From: Streptomyces griseus subsp. griseus
GTDB taxonomy: Bacteria > Actinomycetota > Actinomycetes > Streptomycetales > Streptomycetaceae
Length of the DNA stretch: 64,000 nt
NCBI RefSeq assembly: GCF_000720255.1
Contig: NZ_JOJE01000013.1
Location: forward strand, 1-64,000
Direction of reading: 5' to 3'
This document shows, one piece after another, positions 43,864 to 52,966 of this stretch (position 1 is its first letter; each line of letters starts with the position of its first letter). The position numbers were made by a program, and so were the translations under genes. The notes under the pieces were generated by a model. That model searched no databases, was not told the origin of the DNA, and was given only the letters and a program-made list of their open reading frames with translations.

Positions 43864-43867
43864 GGGG

Positions 43868-43904
43868 ACCATTATGCACTCGATACATGTACTGAGTGAA
43901 TAGC
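43868..43904 (-). promoter_or_regulatory. PadR operator overlapping a leaderless promoter
   Basis: CACTC at 43877 and GAGTG at 43894 flank a central TACATGTA, giving a 22-bp near-perfect palindrome with two mismatched pairs. On the minus strand a -35-like TTCACT, an 18-base spacer and -10-like CATAAT lead to the padR ATG 7 bases further on. The operator covers the spacer. Confidence 0.6.
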
Positions 43905-44067
43905 GGGGCGGGAGCGGGAGTCGAGAGCAGGCGTGGGATCGGGAGGTGAGATGGAACATGTGTCTTGTTCGAGGTTTGTACGTCTGCCCTCGCGCGTGGT
44001 GGGTAGGGCTGCGGTAACCCGTCACGACGACCACGTGACGACGCCGTACCCGACGAAGGAGGCCCCC

Positions 44068-44316
44068 GTGGCCACATCGGTACAACCTGTTCTCTTCGCC
44101 CGCTCCAAACGCTCGGCCAGGCCCCACGTGAAGTCCTGCGCCGAGCCCGACGTGTGCATATTCAGCGCCGAGTCGGCCCAAGCCGAAGCCCCCCTCACCA
44201 GCGAACCGCCCCTGCCCGACGCCGAACCGCTCACCAGCGAGCCGCCGCTCTCCGACGCGGCACCCCTGACCAGTGAGTCCGACGCCGCCCTGGACTCCGG
44301 CACCACGAGGCCGTAG
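44068..44316 (+). CDS. Small leader ORF immediately before malQ
   Basis: 82 residues from GTG, with GAAGGAGG 6 bases upstream. The start has a basic stretch (FARSKRSARPHVKSC), then two cysteines, then degenerate repeats of PLTSEPPLPDAE. There is no known domain or signal peptide. Its TAG is directly followed by the malQ ATG, so malQ, which has no separate strong ribosome site, is probably translated by coupling. It may be a real small protein or act only as a translational leader. Confidence 0.55.
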   Translation: MATSVQPVLFARSKRSARPHVKSCAEPDVCIFSAESAQAEAPLTSEPPLPDAEPLTSEPPLSDAAPLTSESDAALDSGTTRP

Positions 44317-46452
44317 ATGACCCCACCCCGACCGGTCCCCACCGAGGACCTGTCCCGGCTCGCCGGCCTGCACGGCGTCGCCACCTCCTACCGCCCCTCC
44401 TCGGACCGCACGGTCACCGCCTCCGCCACGGCCGTCACCCGGGCCCTGGCCGCCCTCGGCGTCGACGCCGGCACCCCGGAAGCCACCCGCGCCGCGCTCG
44501 CCGACCGGGAACGGGAACTTCGTGAGCGGCTGCTGCCGCCGACCGTGGTCCACTGGAGCGGCGCCGCAGTGCCCGCCGCGCTCGCCGAACTGCCGGCCGG
44601 GACCCGTCTGCGCGTCGAGACCGAGCGGGGCGAGACCCGTGCCGACGCCGAGAACCTCCCGGTCGGGGTCCACCTGTTGACAGCCACCGCCCCCGACGGG
44701 CGCACGGCACGCGCCCACCTCGTCGTGGCCCCGCCCCGGCTCCCCACCCCGGCCGCGCGGTCGTACGGCATCCTCGTCCAGCTCTACTCACTGCTGTCCC
44801 GGCGGTCCTGGGGCATGGGTGACCTGGGTGACCTCGGTGAGCTGGCGGGATGGACGGGGCGGGCGCTGGGCGCGGGGTTCGTGCAGGTAAATCCGCTGCA
44901 CGCGGCGGTACCGGGCGCGCCCACCGATCCGTCCCCCTACCGACCGTCCTCACGGCGCTTCCCGGATCCGGTGCACCTGCGGGTCGAGGACGTCCCGGAG
45001 TTCGCGTACGCCGGTGACGGTGACGGGCGGATCCCGGGGCTGCTGGAGCGGGCCGGGCGGCTGCGGTCCGCGGTGCTGGAGAAGGGCGCGCTGATCGACC
45101 GGGACGCGGTGTGGGAGCTCAAGCGGGAGGCGCTCGAGCTGATCCGCGGGGTGCCGCTCGGGCCCGGTCGTCAGGCCGCCTACCGCGACTTCCTCGCCGA
45201 ACAGGGGCAGGCCCTCGAAGACCACGCCACCTGGTGCGCGCTCGCGGAGACGCACGGGTCGGACTGGAGCCGCTGGCCGGAGGGGCTGCGGGAGCCACGC
45301 TCGGCCGAGACCGCGCGGGCACGCGCCGAACTGATGGACCGCGTCGACTTCCACTGCCGGCTCGCCTGGCTCACCGACACCCAGCTCACCGGTGCGCAGC
45401 GCGCGGCCCGGGAGGCGGGGATGCCGATCGGGATCGTGCACGACCTCGCGGTCGGTGTGCACCCCTGGGGGTCGGACGCGTGGGCGCAGCAGGAGCACTT
45501 CGCCGCGGGGATGTCGGTGGGGGCACCGCCGGACGCCTTCAACGCGCGCGGGCAGGACTGGGGATTGCCGCCCTGGCGCCCGGACCGCCTGGCCGAGTCG
45601 GGCTACGCCCCGTACCGCGACCTGCTGCGCGCCCTCTTCCGGTACGCGGGTGCCCTGCGGATCGACCATGTGATGGGGCTCTTCCGGCTGTGGTGGGTGC
45701 CGCAGGGGGAGGCGCCGACGGAGGGCACGTACGTCCGCTACGACGCCGAGGCCATGCTGGCGATCCTGGTGCTGGAGGCGTCGCGGGCCGGGGCGGTGGT
45801 GATCGGCGAGGACCTGGGCACCGTCGAGCCGGGGGTGCGGGAGGCGTTGCGGGAGCGCGGGGTGCTGGGGACGTCGGTGCTGTGGTTCGAGAGGGACTGG
45901 GAGGGCGACGGCCGGCCCCTGGACCCCGGCCGCTGGCGGGCGGACTGTCTCGCGACCGCCACGACCCACGATCTGCCGCCCACCGCGGCCCGTCTCACCG
46001 GTGAACACGTCGAACTGCGCGACAGCCTGGGGCTGCTGACCCGGCCCGTCGAAACGGAGCGGGCGGAGGCGGCGGCCGACACGGCGGAGTGGCTGGCACT
46101 GCTGGCGGAGCTGGGTCTGCTGGACGGCGCGGCGGGTGGGCTCGACGCGCCCTCGGAAGAGGCCCGGATCAAGGCCGTCCACCGCTTCCTGCGCCGCACC
46201 CCGGCCCGCATGCTCGGCATCTGGCTCCCCGACACGGTGGGCGACCGCCGCCCCCAGAACCTCCCCGGCACCTGGGACCAGTACCCCAACTGGCGCCTCC
46301 CCATCGCCGACACGCAGGGCCGCCCCGTCCCCCTGGAGGACCTCGCCGCTTCACCCCGGGTGCGGGCACTGGTGGAGGTGCTGAGGGAGGGGAGCCGGGG
46401 GGCTGAAGAAGCCGGTGGGTGGAGCCGGACCGGCGGCCCGGTGGGCTCGTAG
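44317..46452 (+). CDS. malQ: 4-alpha-glucanotransferase (amylomaltase) MalQ
   Basis: 711 residues, GH77 family. Motifs include YGILVQLYSLLSRRSWGMGD, FVQVNPLHAAVPG, IVHDLAVGVHPWGSDAW, RIDHVMGLFRLWWVP with the catalytic nucleophile region, VIGEDLGTVEPGVREAL with the acid/base Glu, and ATTHDLPPTAAR. An N-terminal beta domain of about 140 residues is typical of the long actinobacterial form. It moves maltodextrin segments between glucans in glycogen and maltodextrin metabolism. Its start directly follows the stop of a small upstream ORF. Confidence 0.95.
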   Translation: MTPPRPVPTEDLSRLAGLHGVATSYRPSSDRTVTASATAVTRALAALGVDAGTPEATRAALADRERELRERLLPPTVVHWSGAAVPAALAELPAGTRLRVETERGETRADAENLPVGVHLLTATAPDGRTARAHLVVAPPRLPTPAARSYGILVQLYSLLSRRSWGMGDLGDLGELAGWTGRALGAGFVQVNPLHAAVPGAPTDPSPYRPSSRRFPDPVHLRVEDVPEFAYAGDGDGRIPGLLERAGRLRSAVLEKGALIDRDAVWELKREALELIRGVPLGPGRQAAYRDFLAEQGQALEDHATWCALAETHGSDWSRWPEGLREPRSAETARARAELMDRVDFHCRLAWLTDTQLTGAQRAAREAGMPIGIVHDLAVGVHPWGSDAWAQQEHFAAGMSVGAPPDAFNARGQDWGLPPWRPDRLAESGYAPYRDLLRALFRYAGALRIDHVMGLFRLWWVPQGEAPTEGTYVRYDAEAMLAILVLEASRAGAVVIGEDLGTVEPGVREALRERGVLGTSVLWFERDWEGDGRPLDPGRWRADCLATATTHDLPPTAARLTGEHVELRDSLGLLTRPVETERAEAAADTAEWLALLAELGLLDGAAGGLDAPSEEARIKAVHRFLRRTPARMLGIWLPDTVGDRRPQNLPGTWDQYPNWRLPIADTQGRPVPLEDLAASPRVRALVEVLREGSRGAEEAGGWSRTGGPVGS

Positions 46453-46499
46453 GGCACCCCGGGCGCGCGGTGCTTCTCGGCGTTCGCTACTTTTGCACC

Positions 46500-46787
46500 G
46501 TGGACAAGAAGAACGCCCTGCGCGCCGGCGCCCTGGCTGCCGGTACGACGCTGATGATGCTGCTCATGTCGTCCCCCGCGCTCGCGCTGACCCGCGACGA
46601 CGGCGACGACCCCGGTCCGGGCCTGAGCGTCGTCGAGACGCTGGGCCTCTACGTCCTGGCCCCGCTCGTGATCTTCGGCGTCATCACCGGCCTGGTGATG
46701 GTCCTGGACAGGTCGACGGACCGCGAGCCGAAGGCCAAGGACAAGGTGAAGACGAGCTCCGGGGCGGACGCCAAGGCGAGCGCCTGA
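46500..46787 (+). CDS. Small membrane protein
   Basis: 95 residues from GTG at 46500. A signal peptide (ALAAGTTLMMLLMSSPALA) is followed by a short acidic segment, one membrane span (LGLYVLAPLVIFGVITGLVM) and a Lys/Asp-rich tail. There is no Shine-Dalgarno; a -10-like TACTTT lies 7 bases before the start, so a leaderless transcript is possible. Function unknown. Confidence 0.75.
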   Translation: MDKKNALRAGALAAGTTLMMLLMSSPALALTRDDGDDPGPGLSVVETLGLYVLAPLVIFGVITGLVMVLDRSTDREPKAKDKVKTSSGADAKASA

Positions 46788-46877
46788 CGGCGGCTGTCCG
46801 CACGGCGTGTTTCCCAGGGCGCCGTTCCCGCCGTACGAGGTGGGGGCGGTGCCCTCGGCGTTACCCAGGATTCCCCG

Positions 46878-47332
46878 GTGATCGGCACCGTCGTCGTGGG
46901 GGCCGGCCCCACCGGTCTGTTCCTCGCCGGTGATCCGGCCACCGCCGGCGTCCCCGTCACCCTCCTCGAACAGCGCCCAGTGCGGCGCAGGGCCCTGGCC
47001 CGGGTCACCGGGATCGGGTACCGATACGCGTCCCCCCGACGCTCCCATCCGCTGACCGGCGCCCGCGTCCCGGACGTCCGCCCGGCCGACGGCAACCGCC
47101 TCCACGAGGCTCTGCGCGGTCGCTTCGTACTGATCACGCCGGAGACGTACGCGGACCGGGGTGGCCGTGAGGACCGGGACGGGACGACCGCGCGGACCGG
47201 CTGAGCCTGGTCCGCTGGGCGAGCGCCCGGCGTACGACCCTCCTCGTCCGCCCGGACGGATGCGCGGCCTGGGCCGCCGACACCACCACACCGGCCGCGA
47301 TCGACGCGGCCCTCGCCCGGTACGCCGGCTAG
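46878..47332 (+). pseudogene. FAD-dependent monooxygenase, collapsed remnant
   Basis: It begins with the FAD-binding motif VVVGAGPTGLFLAGD and LLEQRP, typical of PHBH-type aromatic hydroxylases. It then jumps to C-terminal family sequence (ARVPDVRPADGNRLHEALRG, RFVLITPETYA). After a frame change near 47190 it ends RTTLLVRPDGCAAWAADT with TAG at 47330. About 300 central residues are missing. It lies next to a marR gene, a common partner of such enzymes. Confidence 0.75.
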
Positions 47333-47895
47333 CGCGCCGCCCCTTGCGTCCCCGCGAGCAGTTCCCGCAGCAGCTCGGACAGGCGGTCGGCCTGTTCCTC
47401 GTTCAGGGCGGTGGTCAGGGCCTCCGTCTGGACGGCGAGGCCCGCGCCGACCGCCTCGTCGATCAGGGACAGGCCCTGGTCGGTGAGGGTGACGTGCAGG
47501 GCGCGGCGGTCGTGCGGGTCGGGGGAGCGGCGCAGCAGGCCGGCGCGCTCCAGCTTGTCGAGGCGGCCGGTCATGCCGCCGGTGGTCAGCATGAGGGTCG
47601 CGGAGAGCCGGCGGGGGGAGAGGGTGTAGGGCTCGCCGGAGCGGCGCAGCGTGGCGAGGACGTCGAACTCGCCGCGTGAGATCCCGAACGGGGCGTACGC
47701 CTGCTCCACCTGGTCGCCCATCGCGCGCGAGAGGCGGTAGATGCGGCCGAAGACCTCCATCGCCCGGGTGTCGAGGTCGGGGCGGACGGCGGCCCACTGC
47801 TCGACGATCGCGTCCACCGGGTCCCGGGGGGCGCGGGGCGCGGTTGCGGCGGCGGGCGCGGGCTGGGGGCTCTGCGCGTGCTGGCTCTGGGTCAT
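47329..47895 (-). CDS. MarR-family transcriptional regulator
   Basis: 188 residues. The winged helix reads ISRGEFDVLATLRRSGEPYT, LSPRRLSATLMLTTGGMTGR, LDKLERAGLLRRSPDPHDRR and ALHVTLTDQG. The N-terminal 25 residues are Pro/Ala/Gln-rich. It is divergent from an MFS exporter gene, and a perfect 26-bp palindrome sits between them, covering both putative promoters. The likely role is a drug- or metabolite-sensing repressor of the exporter and itself. Its stop overlaps the stop of the FAD monooxygenase remnant. Confidence 0.92.
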   Translation of the reverse strand: MTQSQHAQSPQPAPAAATAPRAPRDPVDAIVEQWAAVRPDLDTRAMEVFGRIYRLSRAMGDQVEQAYAPFGISRGEFDVLATLRRSGEPYTLSPRRLSATLMLTTGGMTGRLDKLERAGLLRRSPDPHDRRALHVTLTDQGLSLIDEAVGAGLAVQTEALTTALNEEQADRLSELLRELLAGTQGAAR

Positions 47896-47940
47896 GGGAG
47901 GAGTATCCGGGCCGTTTCAGGTCGGTCGCAAGAAAGTGGC

Positions 47941-47980
47941 TTGACGGAAAGTAGCTTAGCGCTAAGCTACTTTTCATCAA
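47941..47980. promoter_or_regulatory. MarR operator with two divergent promoters inside one palindrome
   Basis: AAAGTAGCTTAGC at 47948-47960 and its exact complement at 47961-47973 form a perfect 26-bp palindrome. On the plus strand TTGACG (47941) and TAAGCT (47963) are 16 bases apart. On the minus strand TTGATG (47980) and TAAGCT (47958) are also 16 apart. Both -10 hexamers lie within the palindrome. Confidence 0.85.
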
Positions 47981-48001
47981 GCTATCTCAAGGGGGTTCGC
48001 C

Positions 48002-49309
48002 ATGACGGCGAAGGTCAGCACAGGGGCTCTGCCGGGCCGGTGGGCCCTGCCGGTCACCGCCGCGGTGAACGGCGTCGCCACCGGCATGTACGTTCCGTTC
48101 ACGCTGGTGTTCTTCCACCACGTCACCGGCCTGTCCTTCACCGTCGTCGGCGCCGTCCTCACCGCCACCGGCCTCGCGGGGCTCGCCCTTCTCCCGCTCG
48201 TCGGGACGGCCGTCGACCGCTGCGGAGCCAAGCGCGTCCAGTACGCCCTCTACGGCGTGCGGGTCCTCGGCTTCGCGCTCTATCCCTTCGCCCACTCCCT
48301 CCCCGCCTTCGCGGCGGTCGCCCTGGTCACCGCGGCCGCCGACCGCGCCTTCCCCGCCGTACAGCAGACCCTGCTCGGCGAGGTGGCGCGCGGTGCGGAG
48401 CTGGACCGGCTCCAGGCGGCCAACCGGGCGCTGCAGAACGCCGGATACGGAGCCGGGGCGCTGACCGCCACCCTGGTCATCGCCTTCGCGGGCGGCACCG
48501 GCTACACCTGGACCGCCTGGGGCAACGCCCTCTGCTTCGCCCTCGCCGCGCTGCTGCTGCGCCCGCTCAGGCCGGTGCGGGCCGACGGGGACGCGCAGGG
48601 GCGGCGTACCGGAGCCGGATACCGGCTCGTCCTCGCCGACCGGCCCTTCCTCGTCGTCACCGGCGCCAACTTCCTCAACGCCCTCAACTACTCGGCCCTG
48701 TCGGTGCTCGTCCCGCTCTTCGTCGTGGAGTGGCTGCACGGACCCGCGGCGCTCTCCGGTGCCGCGTTCACCCTCAACACGGTGGTGTGCGCGGTCGCCG
48801 GGGTCTACGTCGGCACCCGGGTGCGGCGGACCGGCGCCCGGCGCACCCGGGCGGCCGCTCTCGGCGGCGCCCTGTTCGCGCTCGGATTCGCCGCGCAGAT
48901 CGTGCTCGGCACCGTGCGTCCGGGCTCCTCCGCGGTCCTCGGCACCGCCCTGGCCGCCGTCGTCCTCGTCCACACGCTCGGCGAACTGGTCCACAGCCCG
49001 GCCGCCGAGGTGCTCGCCGTGGCGGCGGCACCCGAGGAGGTGCGCGGCCGGTACATGGCGGCGTACCAGATGTCCTGGTCGCTGGCGAAGACCGTCGCGC
49101 CGTCGCTCTTCACCGCGCTGCTCGCCGTGGACGGCCGGGTGCCCTGGGCCGTCCTCATCGTCACCTCGGCGCTGGCCGGCGCACTGCTGCTCCGCGTGGA
49201 GCGTCATCTGCCGGCCGAGGCGGTACGGCCCGTGCCGGTCGCCGTCGCCCATGGACCCGGCGCCCCCGCCGCACCCGCTCCCTCGTCCCCCGCCCCCGCC
49301 ACGGCGTAA
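48002..49309 (+). CDS. MFS exporter divergent from marR
   Basis: 435 residues, 12 predicted spans. Family signs are ATGMYVPFTLVFFHHVTGLS, the loop 2-3 motif GTAVDRCGAKRVQYALYGVR and AGYGAGALTATLVIAF. The tail is Pro/Ala-rich. It is probably a drug or metabolite proton antiporter controlled by the adjacent MarR repressor. GGGGG lies 5-9 bases before the ATG. An EamA-type transporter gene follows after 30 bases. Confidence 0.9.
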   Translation: MTAKVSTGALPGRWALPVTAAVNGVATGMYVPFTLVFFHHVTGLSFTVVGAVLTATGLAGLALLPLVGTAVDRCGAKRVQYALYGVRVLGFALYPFAHSLPAFAAVALVTAAADRAFPAVQQTLLGEVARGAELDRLQAANRALQNAGYGAGALTATLVIAFAGGTGYTWTAWGNALCFALAALLLRPLRPVRADGDAQGRRTGAGYRLVLADRPFLVVTGANFLNALNYSALSVLVPLFVVEWLHGPAALSGAAFTLNTVVCAVAGVYVGTRVRRTGARRTRAAALGGALFALGFAAQIVLGTVRPGSSAVLGTALAAVVLVHTLGELVHSPAAEVLAVAAAPEEVRGRYMAAYQMSWSLAKTVAPSLFTALLAVDGRVPWAVLIVTSALAGALLLRVERHLPAEAVRPVPVAVAHGPGAPAAPAPSSPAPATA

Positions 49310-49339
49310 GTCCGCCCACTCTCCGAAAGGGACCCGGCC

Positions 49340-50254
49340 ATGCGACGGCTCGCGACCCCCCTGCTGACCGCCCTCGCCCCCATCTCCTGGGGCACCACCT
49401 ACGCCGTCACCACCGAGTTCCTGCCGCCCGACCGCCCCCTGTTCACCGGTCTGATGCGCGCCCTGCCCGCCGGTCTGGTGCTGCTCGCCCTGGCCCGGGT
49501 GCTGCCCCGCGGTGTCTGGTGGTGGAAGGCCGCGGTGCTCGGCGCGCTGAACATCGGCGCGTTCTTCCCGCTGCTGTTCCTCTCCGCGTACCGGCTCCCC
49601 GGTGGTATGGCGGCCGTCGTCGGCTCGGTCGGGCCGCTGTTCGTCGTCGGCCTGTCGGCGCTGGTGCTGGGGCAGCGGCCGACCGTACGGACCCTGCTCA
49701 CCGGTGTCGTGGCCGCGTTCGGGGTGAGCCTGGTCGTGCTGAAGGCGGCCGGGGCGCTGGACGTGCTCGGTGTGGCGGCGGCCCTCGCCTCCACCGCGTC
49801 CATGTCGGCCGGCACGGTGCTGACGAAGAAGTGGGGCCGCCCGGACGGGGTGGGCCCGCTCGCGCTCACCGGCTGGCAGCTCACCGCGGGCGGGCTCCTC
49901 ATCGCCCCCGTCGCCCTCCTCGTCGAGGGAGCCCCGCCCGCGCTGGACGGGCGGGCGGTCGGCGGCTACCTCTACCTCGCGCTGGCCAACACGGCGGTCG
50001 CCTACTGGCTCTGGTTCCGCGGCATCGGGCGCCTCAGCGCCACCCAGGTCACCTTCCTCGGCCCGCTCTCCCCGCTCACCGCCGCCGTCGTCGGCTGGGC
50101 CGCCCTCGGCCAGGCGCTGACCCCGCTCCAACTCGCCGGCATGACAGTGGCCTTCGGCGCGACGGTCGCGGGACAGCTGGGGGCGGGCGGCGGCCGCCGG
50201 GTCACCTCCGGCGGGCCCCGGCGCGCGCGACAGCGTGACAGCGTTCCCGTGTGA
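49340..50254 (+). CDS. EamA/DMT-family transporter
   Basis: 304 residues with about ten spans in two EamA repeats (LTALAPISWGTTYAVTTEFL; LASTASMSAGTVLTKKW), plus the second-repeat ending YLYLALANTAVAYWLWFRGI. GAAAGGGA lies upstream of the ATG. It is downstream of the MFS gene on the same strand and likely shares the MarR-controlled transcript. It should export a small metabolite. The stop is inside the first copy of a 42-bp duplication. Confidence 0.9.
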   Translation: MRRLATPLLTALAPISWGTTYAVTTEFLPPDRPLFTGLMRALPAGLVLLALARVLPRGVWWWKAAVLGALNIGAFFPLLFLSAYRLPGGMAAVVGSVGPLFVVGLSALVLGQRPTVRTLLTGVVAAFGVSLVVLKAAGALDVLGVAAALASTASMSAGTVLTKKWGRPDGVGPLALTGWQLTAGGLLIAPVALLVEGAPPALDGRAVGGYLYLALANTAVAYWLWFRGIGRLSATQVTFLGPLSPLTAAVVGWAALGQALTPLQLAGMTVAFGATVAGQLGAGGGRRVTSGGPRRARQRDSVPV

Positions 50255-50332
50255 CGCGACTCCCGACCTCGCTGCGGTCCTCCAACGAGCGTGTGACGCG
50301 ACTCCCGACCTCTCTGCGGTCCTCCAACGAGA
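50249..50332. repeat. 42-bp tandem duplication over the transporter stop codon
   Basis: Two copies of a 42-bp unit starting GTGTGACGCGACTCCCGACC begin at 50249 and 50291, differing at only a base or two. The first contains the TGA stop of the EamA-type gene. Confidence 0.9.
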
Positions 50333-50333
50333 A

Positions 50334-50362
50334 GGGGCGCCCGGTGTGACACCGGGCGCCCC
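50334..50362. terminator. Strong bidirectional hairpin terminator
   Basis: GGGGCGCCCGGTGT and its exact complement form a 14-bp stem with a minimal loop, between the convergent transporter and pepN genes. Confidence 0.85.
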
Positions 50363-50380
50363 TCACGCACGTACCTACGA

Positions 50381-52966
50381 CTACGGGCGCGCGTCCGCCG
50401 CCTGGGCCTTCAGCGCGCGCTCCACACCCGCGCGGTTCTCCGAGATCAGCCGGCGCAGGGCCGCGCTGGGCTCGGCGGAGGCAAGCCAGGTGTCCGTCTT
50501 GAGCAGGGTCTCCTCGGAGACCTGGACGGCCGGGTAGAGGCCGACGGCGATCTGCTGGGCCATCTCGTGGGAGCGGGACTCCCAGATGCCCTTGACCACC
50601 TCGAAGTACGTGTCGGCGTACGGCGCGAGCAGCTCACGCTGGTCGGTCTGGACGAAGCCGCCGATGACCGCCTCCTGCAGGGCGTTCGGAAGCTTGTCGG
50701 ACTCGACGACGGACGCCCACGCCTCGGCCTTGGCCTCCGGCGTCGGCCGGGCGGCACGGGCGGTCGCCGCGTGGCGCTCACCGGCCGCCGTCTTGTCCCG
50801 CTCGTACTCGCCCGCGATCTCCGCCTCGTCGAACCGGCCCACGGCCGCGAGACGCTCCACGAACGCCCAGCGAAGCTCGGTGTCCACGACCAGCCCCTCG
50901 ATGGTCTGGGAGCCGTCGAGGAGCGCCTCCAACAGGTCCAGCTGCTCCGGCGTACGAGCCGTCGCCGCGAACGCGCGCGCCCACGCCAGCTGGTGGTCGC
51001 TGCCCGCCGTCGCCGCGCGCAGGTAGGCCAGCGTGGCGTCCGTCCAACGGGTCAGCAGGGCCTCGCGGGCGATCGGGTCGGCGTACAGGTCGATGGCCAG
51101 CTTCACCTGGCGGTGCAGCGACTGCACCACACCGATGTCGGACTCCTTGCCGATGCCGGACAGGACCAGCGAGAGGTAGTCGCGGGTCGGCAGTTCCGCG
51201 TCCCGCGTCATGTCCCACGCCGACGCCCAGCTCAGCGCGCGCGGCAGGGACGACTCGAAGTCGCCGAGGTGCTCCGTGACGAACGCCAGGGACTTCTCGT
51301 CCAGGCGGACCTTGGCGTACGACAGGTCGTCGTCGTTGAGCAGGACGACGTCCGGACGGCGCCTGCCGGTCAGCTGCGGTACGGCCGTCAGCTCGCCGTC
51401 GACGTCCAGCTCGATGCGCTCGTCACGCACCAGCTTGCCGCTGTCGTCGTCGAGGTCGTACAGGCCGACCGCGATGCGGTGCGGACGCAGCGTGGGCTCG
51501 CCCTTGGCGCCGGTGGGCAGGGCCGGGGCCTCCTGGCGGATGGAGAAGGAGGTGATGACGCCGTTCTCGTCGGTCTGGATCTCGGGCCGCAGCACGTTGA
51601 TCCCCGCCGTCTGCAGCCACTTCTTCGACCAGGTCTTCAGGTCGCGCCCGGAGGTCTCCTCCAGGGCGCCCAGCAGGTCGGACAGGCGCGTGTTGCCGAA
51701 CGCGTGCGCCTTGAAATAGGCCTGCACGCCCCGGAAGAACTCGTCCTCACCGACGTACGCGACCAGCTGCTTCAGCACGCTCGCACCCTTGGCGTACGTG
51801 ATCCCGTCGAAGTTGACGAGCACGTCCTCCAGGTCGTTGATCTCCGCCATGATCGGGTGCGTCGACGGCAGCTGGTCCTGGCGGTACGCCCACGTCTTCA
51901 TCGAGTTGGCGAACGTGGTCCAGGAGTGCGGCCAGCGCGACTCGGGGTGGGCCGCCTGGCAGGCGATCGACGTGTACGTGGCGAACGACTCGTTCAGCCA
52001 CAGGTCGTTCCACCACTCCATGGTGACCAGGTCGCCGAACCACATGTGGGCCAGCTCGTGCAGGATCGTCTCAGCCCGCAGCTCGTACGCCGCGTCCGTC
52101 ACCTTCGACCGGAAGACGTACTGGTCGCGGATGGTCACCGCGCCCGCGTTCTCCATCGCACCCGCGTTGAACTCCGGCACGAACAGCTGGTCGTACTTCT
52201 CGAACGGGTAGGCGTAGTCGAACTTCTCCTGGAACCACTCGAAGCCCTGTCGGGTCACCTCGAAGATGGCGTCCGAGTCGAGGTACTCGGCCAGGGACGG
52301 TCGGCAGTAGATGCCCAGCGGAACGGTCTGGCCGTCCTTCTCGTACACACTGTGCACCGAGTGGTAAGGGCCGATGATCAGCGCGGTGATGTACGACGAG
52401 ATGCGCGGCGTCGGCTCGAACTCCCAGACGTTGTCCTTGGGCTCGGGCGTCGGCGAGTTGGAGACGACCGTCCAGCCCTCGGGCGCCTTCACGGTGAACT
52501 GGAAGGTGGCCTTCAGGTCCGGCTGCTCGAAGCTCGCGAAGACCCTGCGGGCGTCGGGCACTTCGAACTGGGTGTACAGATAAGCCTGCTGGTCCACCGG
52601 GTCGACGAACCGGTGCAGACCCTCACCGGTGTTGGTGTACGCGCAGTCCGCGGCCACACGGAGCACGTTGCGCCCCGCCAGCAGCCCGGGCAGGGCGATC
52701 CGGGAGTCCTGGAACACCTCGGCGGGGTCGAGCGCGTCCCCGTTCAGCGTGACCTCGTGGACGGTCGGAGCCACCAGGTCGATGAACGACTCCGCCGTCC
52801 CGTCCTCCACGCCGTCCGCCGCGACCTCGAAGCGCACCGTGGTCACGGACCGGTAGTTGCCGCCCTCCTGTGCTCCGGAGAGGTCGAGATCGATCTCGTA
52901 CGAGTCAACGGTGAGCAGCTTCGCCCGCTGCTGCGCCTCTTCGCGAGTCAGGTTTGTGCCAGGCAC
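50381..52966 (-). CDS. pepN: Aminopeptidase N (PepN), M1 family
   Basis: 861 residues from GTG at 52966 (MPGTNLTREEAQQRAKLLTV), with GGAGAT upstream. The substrate motif is GAMENAG and the zinc site HELAHMWFGDLV, followed after 18 residues by the third ligand in WLNESFATY. The C-terminal ERAP1-like helical domain is complete. The length agrees with Streptomyces PepN (about 857). It is a cytoplasmic zinc exopeptidase that removes N-terminal residues from peptides. It is monocistronic, with strong terminators downstream. Confidence 0.96.
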   Translation of the reverse strand: MPGTNLTREEAQQRAKLLTVDSYEIDLDLSGAQEGGNYRSVTTVRFEVAADGVEDGTAESFIDLVAPTVHEVTLNGDALDPAEVFQDSRIALPGLLAGRNVLRVAADCAYTNTGEGLHRFVDPVDQQAYLYTQFEVPDARRVFASFEQPDLKATFQFTVKAPEGWTVVSNSPTPEPKDNVWEFEPTPRISSYITALIIGPYHSVHSVYEKDGQTVPLGIYCRPSLAEYLDSDAIFEVTRQGFEWFQEKFDYAYPFEKYDQLFVPEFNAGAMENAGAVTIRDQYVFRSKVTDAAYELRAETILHELAHMWFGDLVTMEWWNDLWLNESFATYTSIACQAAHPESRWPHSWTTFANSMKTWAYRQDQLPSTHPIMAEINDLEDVLVNFDGITYAKGASVLKQLVAYVGEDEFFRGVQAYFKAHAFGNTRLSDLLGALEETSGRDLKTWSKKWLQTAGINVLRPEIQTDENGVITSFSIRQEAPALPTGAKGEPTLRPHRIAVGLYDLDDDSGKLVRDERIELDVDGELTAVPQLTGRRRPDVVLLNDDDLSYAKVRLDEKSLAFVTEHLGDFESSLPRALSWASAWDMTRDAELPTRDYLSLVLSGIGKESDIGVVQSLHRQVKLAIDLYADPIAREALLTRWTDATLAYLRAATAGSDHQLAWARAFAATARTPEQLDLLEALLDGSQTIEGLVVDTELRWAFVERLAAVGRFDEAEIAGEYERDKTAAGERHAATARAARPTPEAKAEAWASVVESDKLPNALQEAVIGGFVQTDQRELLAPYADTYFEVVKGIWESRSHEMAQQIAVGLYPAVQVSEETLLKTDTWLASAEPSAALRRLISENRAGVERALKAQAADARP

